Below, piece after piece: positions 57,319-64,000 of a stretch of 64,000 bases of DNA. Below the pieces are notes generated by a model. That model was not told the DNA's origin and searched no databases. It saw nothing but the letters and a program-made list of their open reading frames with translations. The stretch's first letter is position 1, and each line of letters opens with the position of its first letter. The translations under genes were made by a program, and so were the position numbers. The stretch is taken from assembly GCA_963743325.1 (NCBI GenBank), contig CAVUOZ010000012.1, positions 124,001-188,000 of the forward strand, written 5' to 3'. This stretch comes from DATFVA01 sp963743325. GTDB lineage: Bacteria > Bacteroidota > Ignavibacteria > Ignavibacteriales > Ignavibacteriaceae.

Positions 57319-58314
57319 TTAATCCAGCTCTTTTACAAGTTTCTGAATTACATCCACTGAGGTAATTCCATCTGCTTCTGCACTGAAGTTTGTTATAATG
57401 CGGTGACGCAGAACCGGTGTCATTGCAAATTTAACATCATCGATATTCGGTGTATACCTTCCATTAATTACAGCGCGGGTTTTGGCAGCCATAATCATAT
57501 ATTGCGAGGCTCTCGGTCCCGCTCCCCACGTTATCCAGTCTTTGATAAATTGGGGTGAAGAACCATTTGTAGGGCGAGTGAGATTTGCGGCTTTTACAGC
57601 AAATTCAATTACATTATCTGAAACGGGGACTCTTCTGACAAGATCCTGATATAAAATTATTTCTTCTCCCGACACTACTTTTGACAGTTCTGCTTTGTAT
57701 TCGCTGGTTGTTGTCTGAACAATTTTTTTTTCTTCTTCGAATGAAGGATAATCAAGCCAAAGATTGAACATAAATCTATCCAGCTGCGCCTCCGGCAAAG
57801 GATAAGTACCCTCCTGTTCAATAGGATTTTGAGTTGCCAGTACAAAGAACGGTTCAGTTAAAACTTTTGTTACCCCCGCCGTTGTTACTCTGTGTTCCTG
57901 CATTGCTTCTAAAAGCGCAGCCTGGGTTTTAGGAGGGGTTCTGTTTATTTCATCAGCGAGAATTACATTGGCAAATATAGGCCCCTCAACAAAGCGAAAA
58001 TTTCTTCTCTTTGAGACCGGGTCTTCTTCCACCAATTCAGTACCAGTTATATCGCCCGGCATCAGATCAGGAGTAAACTGGATGCGGCTGAACTTAAGAT
58101 CCATGACTTCAGCGAGTGTTTTTATAAGAAGTGTTTTCGCAAGTCCCGGTACTCCAACAAGAAGACAATGTCCGCGTGAAAGAAGAGAAATAAGAAGCTG
58201 ATCTATTATCTCTTCCTGGCCGACAATTATTTTACCTATTTCCTTTTTTGTCTGTTTTACTTTTGCATTCAGCTTATCAACTAACTGAACATCTCCTTCA
58301 CCTGCTTCTTTCAA
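57319..58314 (-). CDS. MoxR-family AAA+ ATPase
   Basis: A chaperone-like ATPase of about 331 residues. Walker A GVPGLAKTL is near 56-64, Walker B VILADEINRTPPKTQAALLEAMQE and the sensor-1 region LATQNPIEQEGTYPLPEAQLDRFMF. The start is taken as TTG 58312-58314 because SD AAAGGA is 7 bases upstream; a TTG two codons earlier is too close to it. MoxR proteins usually work with VWA-domain partners, but none is seen here; they may lie outside the window. It follows the SurA-like gene by 20 bp. Confidence 0.9.
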   Translation of the reverse strand: MKEAGEGDVQLVDKLNAKVKQTKKEIGKIIVGQEEIIDQLLISLLSRGHCLLVGVPGLAKTLLIKTLAEVMDLKFSRIQFTPDLMPGDITGTELVEEDPVSKRRNFRFVEGPIFANVILADEINRTPPKTQAALLEAMQEHRVTTAGVTKVLTEPFFVLATQNPIEQEGTYPLPEAQLDRFMFNLWLDYPSFEEEKKIVQTTTSEYKAELSKVVSGEEIILYQDLVRRVPVSDNVIEFAVKAANLTRPTNGSSPQFIKDWITWGAGPRASQYMIMAAKTRAVINGRYTPNIDDVKFAMTPVLRHRIITNFSAEADGITSVDVIQKLVKELD

Positions 58315-58334
58315 ATTCAAATCCTTTATTGTTA

Positions 58335-59606
58335 TTATAATCTGATATCGTAATAGATTTTACTTTTAAGACTTTCTATCCATTCCTGGTATTTCTTCTG
58401 TCTTTTATATTCGTCGGCAAGTTTTTTAATATCTGCATAATCCTTATTGAGATCAGGAGCATGCTGCGGCGTTCTTTCTTCGAGATAAATTATATGATAG
58501 CCATAATTACCGGCTGAATACTCATATCTTTTGGGAAAACTGATATCCCCGGGCTTAAGATTGGATACTGCATCAAGTACACTCTTATCAAGCTGGTTTA
58601 TGTAAAAAGTTCCGAGCTCCCCTCCGAAAGGAGCCGTATCTTTATCTTCACTGTACTTCTTGGCATTGGAAGCAAAAGTATTATCACCCTTAACTATGCT
58701 ATCTCTTAGGGCGGTAAGGAAATCGATCGACTTCAGGTCAGCATCTTCATCAGCTTTAATCTTTATCAGAATATGCCGGGCATGGATCGACTCTCCCCTT
58801 TTTTCAATAAGCTGAATAATATGAAATCCTACAGGAGATTCTACTATCCCCGAAATTTCACCTGGCTGAAGAGCAAATGCTGCTGATTCAAACTCAGGAT
58901 AAAACACACCTCTCTTTACAAATCCAAGGTCCCCGCCGTCTTTGGCGCTGCCGGGATCATCAGAATATTTCTTCGCCATTTCTCCAAAATCAGTTCCGTT
59001 TTTAATAGAATCCAGAACAGCCTGAGCAAACTCTTTTGCTTTTTCTTTAGCTCCGGATGATGATTTGGGAGAACGAAATATATGGGCTATTTTCACCTTT
59101 TCAGGAATTACACCAAGACTATCTTTGTAGGTATTGAAAAAATCTTCGACATCATGCCGCGTTGCTTCCACCGTACCAAAATTTTTCTCACGAAGTTTCT
59201 GAACCATAAGGTTTTTCCTGACATCGTCTCTTAATTCATGTTTGATTTTTTCAATGCTCATTCCATAGACCTGTTCAACACGTTCCTTCGACCCATACTG
59301 CTGAATAAACAATTGAATCTGATAATCAATCCTTTTGTCAATTTCGTCGTCGGTCACTTCTATCGAATCAAGATTAGCTTGAGCATAAGCAAGTTTCTCT
59401 TCAATCATTGAGGTTAACGTCTGCTTCTTTAATTGCGGCGAATCGGGTGAAACCCCATATCTTGAAGCAAGCAGATTTGTCTGGAAATCGAGCTCACTTT
59501 CTGTTATTATCTCATTATCTACTACTGCAACAATTTTATCCAGTACATCCTGGGCATAACAAACACCTGCGAGTGAAATTAATATTGCCAGAATCTTAAG
59601 TTTCAT
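58335..59606 (-). CDS. SurA-like periplasmic chaperone/peptidyl-prolyl isomerase
   Basis: A 423-residue exported protein (signal peptide MKLKILAILISLAGVCYAQ). The SurA N-terminal chaperone domain (LDKIVAVVDNEIITESELDFQTNLLASRYG onward) is followed by two PpiC/parvulin domains (about 171-262, IAHIFRSPKSS to ESPVGFHIIQ; and about 275-378, ARHILIKIK to GNYGYHIIYLEE). It probably helps outer-membrane proteins reach the Bam complex. It is the third of three consecutive foldase-type genes on the minus strand. Confidence 0.92.
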   Translation of the reverse strand: MKLKILAILISLAGVCYAQDVLDKIVAVVDNEIITESELDFQTNLLASRYGVSPDSPQLKKQTLTSMIEEKLAYAQANLDSIEVTDDEIDKRIDYQIQLFIQQYGSKERVEQVYGMSIEKIKHELRDDVRKNLMVQKLREKNFGTVEATRHDVEDFFNTYKDSLGVIPEKVKIAHIFRSPKSSSGAKEKAKEFAQAVLDSIKNGTDFGEMAKKYSDDPGSAKDGGDLGFVKRGVFYPEFESAAFALQPGEISGIVESPVGFHIIQLIEKRGESIHARHILIKIKADEDADLKSIDFLTALRDSIVKGDNTFASNAKKYSEDKDTAPFGGELGTFYINQLDKSVLDAVSNLKPGDISFPKRYEYSAGNYGYHIIYLEERTPQHAPDLNKDYADIKKLADEYKRQKKYQEWIESLKSKIYYDIRL

Positions 59607-59613
59607 TTAACAC

Positions 59614-60462
59614 CTATTTAACTTCTATATCATTTTTTGAATACAATTCTTTAACATAATTTTTAATAAACTGTTCCTTCTGTAAAGCAACATACCTGTC
59701 ACGTACAAGCTCATTAATTATTTCGTAAGGAGGAATACTGCCCCTGCCGTATTTCTGAAGCAGCTGGACAATAAAATAATTACCCATGCCATCATTGATC
59801 ACTATGCTTATTTCTCCCGGAAGAAGTTCTCTTATTATTCGAAATAGATCGGCCGGCTGAATTTCATATTCGTAAACAAGATTAGAATTTTCATTATAGA
59901 CAATATTGGAATCGGATCTAAATGATTCGATTGAATTATCCCACCCATGATTAAAAGCTTTATCCCTGAACTCTATTGCCTTATCTTCATCATCGAACTG
60001 AACAAGGTTTATAAGGAAAGCATTATGAAACAGCTTAAAATTATCCCTGTTTTTATCAAAATACTCTTTAACTTCGGAAGGTTCAATCTTTATCTGTTCT
60101 TCATCAAATAATTTATTTACCAGGAATGTTACTGCAAGTTGTTTGACCGATTCATTTTTTACACGCAGAAATTCTTTATCATTTAATATTCCGGAATTTT
60201 CTGCGTCCTGGTAAAGTAATTCTTTATCTATCCAGTTTCTGACTATTTCATTTCTGTATAAATTTTTACCGTAACCTGAATCAACGACCGCTGTAAGATC
60301 CTCCTGCGTAAAATATGAATCATTTACTCTGGCAATGAATTCTTTTTTGGGAGATTCTTTACCGCAGCTGCTTAATGCAACTGCGGTAAGAATCAAAAGA
60401 AATATTTTATTCCGTATCTTTAAACGCTTGTTCAAGTTTATCGTAATAAAGTTGAGGATCAT
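59614..60462 (-). CDS. SurA/PrsA-like lipoprotein, no recognised PPIase core
   Basis: A 282-residue protein from ATG 60460-60462, overlapping the upstream foldase gene by 56 bp. A TTG at 60433-60435 would give MNKRLKIRNKIFLLILTAVA, a more typical lipoprotein signal ending at SSC, and is a good alternative. The mature part resembles the SurA/PrsA N-terminal domain (FIARVNDSYFTQEDLTAVVDSG, then RNWIDKELLYQDAENSGIL), with an altered C-terminal region (PGEISIVINDGMGNYFIVQLLQK) that recalls a degenerate parvulin domain. Likely a periplasmic chaperone. Confidence 0.78.
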   Translation of the reverse strand: MILNFITINLNKRLKIRNKIFLLILTAVALSSCGKESPKKEFIARVNDSYFTQEDLTAVVDSGYGKNLYRNEIVRNWIDKELLYQDAENSGILNDKEFLRVKNESVKQLAVTFLVNKLFDEEQIKIEPSEVKEYFDKNRDNFKLFHNAFLINLVQFDDEDKAIEFRDKAFNHGWDNSIESFRSDSNIVYNENSNLVYEYEIQPADLFRIIRELLPGEISIVINDGMGNYFIVQLLQKYGRGSIPPYEIINELVRDRYVALQKEQFIKNYVKELYSKNDIEVK

Positions 60463-62389
60463 ACCTCTTCTTAAGGCTGTCCAGGTAATCCTTTTCAAGT
60501 CTTTTTGATTCAGCCTCCTGGTACGCTCCGGAGACTTCAGCTTTTGCTTCTTCAAATGTTTTTGGATGTGCCGGGTCTTTAGCAATAAGTTTTACAATTG
60601 CATAACCGCCAGTATAAGGGAATGGTTCAGAATAGCTGCCGGGTTGAGAAAGCAATTCATTTGTTTTGGTTGCAAGCGGAGAATAATCTAAGGAAACCAG
60701 TCCATAATTTCCTGCTTTCTGCTTCATATTATTACGCTCTGTATACTTGACTGCGAGCGAATCGAAATCAGCGCCTTTCTGTAATTCACCGTAATAAATG
60801 TGGATAAGCGAATCATTTTTAGAGAATATTTCGCTGAAGTTAATTCTATCCGGCCAAACATATTTATCCTGTGTTTTAAGAAAGTAATCATAAAGCTTTG
60901 AACTATCAGCGTTTATTTTACTCCATATCTCATCATCCTGAAGTTTGAATACATATATTCCATTACGGTAATCATCCATAAGAGCCGCAAATTCTGTATC
61001 TGTTTTATCAAGATCTGTGGCAGCGACTTCAAGCAGGCTGTCACCAACAACTTTATCAATGGCGGATTTAAGAATATTCCCATCAATCATCCTATTTGAA
61101 AATTCACGTTCTGAATTCATTCTGTCTACAGCAGTCTGAACGCTTATCGTATCCACTTTATTGTATGTCAATAAAGGTTGATCTTTAATCTCGTCATAAT
61201 TTTTTATTTGGCTTCCAACCCGGAGAGAATCAGAATTCTGGAGCACTTTAGCTAAAACATCTTTATTTACCTCAAATCCATATTTTACTTTCAGTCTGTC
61301 TATCAGGGAATCGTACTCTGTCTGGTATCTTGTTTGTTTGAATATTTTTTCCAGTTCTTCTTTATCCTGATCAAAGCCTGGATCAGATTTTTGGTCAGTT
61401 AATTTTATAATATGAAAGCCGAAATTAGTCTTTATTATATCTGAAATCTCACCTGGTTTAAGATTAAATGCTGCTTCATCGAACTCTTTAACCATCATTC
61501 TTCTGCCAAAATAACCAAGATCGCCCCCGTTCTTCTTTGAACCTGTATCATCTGAGTATACTTCAGCCAGCTTTGCAAAATCTTCACCTGCTTTGATTTT
61601 CTGCATAACCGTATCGATTTTTGCTTTAGCATAGGCGGTATCAACTTTGCCTTCGGGGTTATTAAAATTAACGAGAATATGGCTAGCTCTAATTTGCGGG
61701 ATTCTCTCCCTCTTTTCTGTAACTTTAATCAGGTGATAGCCGTATCTTGTATGAACCACTGATGGATAAATACCACCAACAGGGGTTGCATATGCAGCGT
61801 CTTCAAATTCAGGCGGTAAAAGCCCGGCAGTCACATAATAAATATCGCCGCCTATATTTTTAGAATAATTATCATCCGAGTATTTTTTTACCATATCAGA
61901 GAATGCGGCGCCATTTTTAATACTGTCCAGGATTGCCAGGGCACGTTTCTCTGCAGCTGCATCACCGGTTGAATCAGGTCTGATCATTAGATGACTGACA
62001 CGCAATTCATATTTTCTTCTATCATACAGATTTTTCAATCCGGGTTCAAGAATTTGTTTCTGAAGAATAAAGGATACTCCGACCTTTTTCTTATAATCCT
62101 GAAGTTCCTGATTCAGTTCAGGATTGGAATCATAATCCCGAACGTAGGCATCTCTTAATTTCATTCTGAAATTGACATATAGATCAAGAAAGTTGTTAAA
62201 CTGTGAAAGACTATCGTCTTTTGCGTTTTCATAACTCCCTGAATTCTTAGCATACATTCTTTCGAACTCATTCATCTTTATTTGTTCATCATCAAATTTT
62301 GCTACTACAATATCAGCATGTTTTGGTGCACAGGAACCCAGAAGAAGAGTAGCCAAAACAGCAAAAGGTAATATGACCCTGCGGAACAT
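60407..62389 (-). CDS. PpiC/parvulin-type peptidyl-prolyl isomerase lipoprotein
   Basis: A 660-residue lipoprotein with lipobox ending at LLGSC. It has an N-terminal SurA-like region and two clear parvulin domains: residues about 133-228 (ELRVSHLMIRPDST to HTRYGYHLIKVTEK) and about 240-335 (ASHILVNFNNPEG to NFGFHIIKLTDQ), then a third more divergent region (about 510-600). It is probably attached to the inner or outer membrane and folds envelope proteins. It is the first of three consecutive foldase-type genes. Confidence 0.92.
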   Translation of the reverse strand: MFRRVILPFAVLATLLLGSCAPKHADIVVAKFDDEQIKMNEFERMYAKNSGSYENAKDDSLSQFNNFLDLYVNFRMKLRDAYVRDYDSNPELNQELQDYKKKVGVSFILQKQILEPGLKNLYDRRKYELRVSHLMIRPDSTGDAAAEKRALAILDSIKNGAAFSDMVKKYSDDNYSKNIGGDIYYVTAGLLPPEFEDAAYATPVGGIYPSVVHTRYGYHLIKVTEKRERIPQIRASHILVNFNNPEGKVDTAYAKAKIDTVMQKIKAGEDFAKLAEVYSDDTGSKKNGGDLGYFGRRMMVKEFDEAAFNLKPGEISDIIKTNFGFHIIKLTDQKSDPGFDQDKEELEKIFKQTRYQTEYDSLIDRLKVKYGFEVNKDVLAKVLQNSDSLRVGSQIKNYDEIKDQPLLTYNKVDTISVQTAVDRMNSEREFSNRMIDGNILKSAIDKVVGDSLLEVAATDLDKTDTEFAALMDDYRNGIYVFKLQDDEIWSKINADSSKLYDYFLKTQDKYVWPDRINFSEIFSKNDSLIHIYYGELQKGADFDSLAVKYTERNNMKQKAGNYGLVSLDYSPLATKTNELLSQPGSYSEPFPYTGGYAIVKLIAKDPAHPKTFEEAKAEVSGAYQEAESKRLEKDYLDSLKKRYDPQLYYDKLEQAFKDTE

Positions 62390-62501
62390 CTAGTATTTCT
62401 CCTTATTTTTATTTGTTTTATTTTAGCCAGTAATTCTATTTATAGACTGCCTGAAAATCAAGGTAAACCGGTATGGTCAGCCCGTCATTCCAGGCATAAA
62501 C

Positions 62502-64000
62502 CTATTTTGCAAGTGTAATCTTAATAACCTTATTTGTCGTTCCTGCAATAAGCCTGACAATGTATACACCGCTTGAAAGTCCATCAGCATTTAATATATA
62601 CGAATAATTACCTGCTTCCTTAAATTCATCTGATAATTCTTTTACCTGGTTTCCCAGTATATCATAAAGAATCAATTTTACTCTGGCTCCATTTGGAACT
62701 GAATAGTTTATTTTTGTTGAAGGGTTAAAAGGATTCGGGTAATTTTGCTCAAGCACAAAATCTGAAGCAGCAGGAACATCAACCGTAACTTCATTGCTGT
62801 AAGTATATTTTCCAACAAAGTCTACCTGCTTTAGTCTGTATGTAAAAAGACCTCTAGTATTATCACGATCAACAAAACTATAATGGTTCGGCGTTGTTAC
62901 TGTTCCTGCACCCTGTACAAAACCTATGGCCAGATAATCAGAATTACCTGATTTTCTTTCAATTTCAAATCCGCGGTTGTTCTTTTCAGTGGCTGTAGTC
63001 CATTCAAGATTAACTTTTCCATTCACAACAGCAGCCGAAAATGACTGAAGTTCAACTGGAGTAGGAAAATAATTGACCGCATCAAGGGCATTCAGGATTC
63101 CCCATCCATATAGATTATCAGGATTATTACTTTTTGAAGCCGTATTCCTCATTGCATCTCTTACCTGCATAGGTGTAAGACCGGGATTAACAGATAAGAT
63201 TAAAGCAGCAACACCAGCTGATAATGGACAGCTGAAGGATGTACCGCTTGCATAGTCATATGAATGATCATCATAAGGGGAAGCCACTACATCACCTGAA
63301 CCTAAAGCCATAATATCCGGTTTATGTCTTCCGTCAACAGTAGGACCAACACTGCTGAAAGAAGCTCTGCTCCCTGAATATTCAACTGCGCCGGCTGCAA
63401 TAACGCTGTCTCCGTCAGAGGGCGCACCAAGAGTATTATGAGATGGGTCGTAACCTTCATTACCTGCCGAATTAACGACCACTATTCCAAGGTGGGTAGC
63501 ATAATCCGCACCATTGGTTATAATTGTAGTGTTACCATCCATATCCATCCAGGTATAACTCTGCCATGGAGGATCAAAACCAATGTAACCAAGTGAAGTT
63601 GAGGTGACATCAACACCTATACTGTCAGCCCATTCCATTGCAGCAATCCAGTTGTCTTCTTCAAGAGGTGTCTCACTGTCGGTATTTTCTGTTTTTGCAA
63701 GAATGTATGAAGAATTAAATGCGGGACCGATTAAATGACCTGGAGCATATCCACCAATGGTAGAAAGGGTTTCAGTACCGTGTGAACCATCCCCGGAATC
63801 GGCCTGGTTGCCGACATTGGGATCGTTGTTAACAAAGTCCCAGGCAGTAATAATATTCATAGACTGGAATGCGTCGTGACTCAATCTGCTGAATCCGGCA
63901 TCCATAAGACAAACTGTTACACCCTGACCGGTATATCCCATATCATGTACAGCCGGAACATTTATCTGCTGCAGCTGGTCATATGATGCGCCGTAATCAT
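62502..64000 (-). CDS. T9SS-exported S8 serine peptidase (5' end outside the window)
   Basis: The frame remains open to the right window edge, reading DYGASYDQLQQINVPAVHDMGY upstream of the internal Met, so the N-terminus lies outside. The subtilisin triad is complete in order: Asp in VCLMDAGF, His in DGSHGTETL, Ser in GTSFSCPLSAG. A fibronectin-like segment (PVELQSFSAAVVNGKVNLEWTTATEKN) precedes the type IX sorting module with YPNPFNPST and a basic end (TNKVIKITLAK). The protease is probably exposed on the cell surface or secreted by T9SS. Confidence 0.92.
   Translation of the reverse strand, partial: DYGASYDQLQQINVPAVHDMGYTGQGVTVCLMDAGFSRLSHDAFQSMNIITAWDFVNNDPNVGNQADSGDGSHGTETLSTIGGYAPGHLIGPAFNSSYILAKTENTDSETPLEEDNWIAAMEWADSIGVDVTSTSLGYIGFDPPWQSYTWMDMDGNTTIITNGADYATHLGIVVVNSAGNEGYDPSHNTLGAPSDGDSVIAAGAVEYSGSRASFSSVGPTVDGRHKPDIMALGSGDVVASPYDDHSYDYASGTSFSCPLSAGVAALILSVNPGLTPMQVRDAMRNTASKSNNPDNLYGWGILNALDAVNYFPTPVELQSFSAAVVNGKVNLEWTTATEKNNRGFEIERKSGNSDYLAIGFVQGAGTVTTPNHYSFVDRDNTRGLFTYRLKQVDFVGKYTYSNEVTVDVPAASDFVLEQNYPNPFNPSTKINYSVPNGARVKLILYDILGNQVKELSDEFKEAGNYSYILNADGLSSGVYIVRLIAGTTNKVIKITLAK

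Overview
The window is a low-GC bacterial chromosome segment, almost certainly from the Ignavibacteria/Melioribacter side of the Bacteroidota-Chlorobi (FCB) group. The signs are two secreted proteins ending in the type IX secretion sorting module (a YPNPFNPST motif near the C-terminus), a GWxTD-domain protein, a DUF4412 protein, Omp85 and LptE-type outer-membrane assembly factors, and an rRNA promoter whose -10 region also reads as the Bacteroidota-type TAnnTTTG element. No prophage, intact insertion sequence or CRISPR array was seen. This is mainly a housekeeping region, so the interesting points are at the level of single genes and sites.

Layout. 1-17.9 kb is a long minus-strand series: miaB, a SPOR protein, an MBL hydrolase, a sigma-54 activator, LptE, a GT2 glycosyltransferase, a TPR protein, 3-methyladenine glycosylase, a GT9 glycosyltransferase, DUF3108, a CPBP protease, a zinc-ribbon protein, cdsA, rimO, GWxTD, a PfkB-family sugar kinase, Omp85, a UbiA prenyltransferase and the start of rnhB. 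Many neighbours overlap or nearly touch, so they are probably transcribed in a few long operons devoted to envelope lipids, glycans and RNA/protein modification. 18-20.3 kb is looser: a 51-residue membrane ORF, a short ORF preceded by an 11-bp tandem repeat, a REP-like palindrome and a secreted cupredoxin-like T9SS protein. 20.7-24.4 kb is a plus-strand island (TIGR01777 epimerase, exported YciI-like protein, Pif1-type helicase) converging on a full rRNA operon at 24.6-30.1 kb (16S, tRNA-Ile, tRNA-Ala, 23S, 5S on minus). That operon has two recognisable promoters, boxA-like sites and processing stems.

30.1-33.7 kb holds remnants of a polysaccharide locus (SLBB export protein, rfbB, a glycine-rich outer-membrane-like protein and a broken rmlD-like gene). 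33.7-39.9 kb holds a DUF1460 amidase-like protein, dnaB, and the cluster yicC-gmk-rpoZ-coaBC-udg; rpoZ shows a one-base frameshift near its C-terminus. 40-43.4 kb has a second Omp85 protein, a lipoprotein and an L,D-transpeptidase-like protein. 43.6-47.7 kb is the translation block rplM-rpsI, rpsB-tsf, pyrH-frr with clear terminators and a good promoter. 47.9-49.4 kb holds two envelope proteins of unknown function. 49.5-56.6 kb is a second plus-strand block: epimerase, deoxyhypusine-synthase-like enzyme, ppk1, Mrp ATPase, Nfu-type scaffold and an AI-2E-family permease. 56.6-57.1 kb contains what looks like a decayed membrane-protein gene. 57.3-62.4 kb is MoxR plus three successive periplasmic foldase-type proteins (SurA/PrsA class), and the window ends inside a T9SS-exported subtilisin-like protease.

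Functionally the region links outer-membrane biogenesis (two Omp85 proteins, LptE, three SurA/PrsA-like chaperones, cdsA) with ribosome production and basic nucleotide/cofactor enzymes. Nothing seen here is convincingly a new multi-gene system. The best leads are the rpoZ frameshift, a cupredoxin domain missing a copper ligand, an L,D-transpeptidase-like protein with Ser at the usual Cys position, the bacterial deoxyhypusine-synthase homologue, the archaeal-type UbiA enzyme, and several gene remnants.
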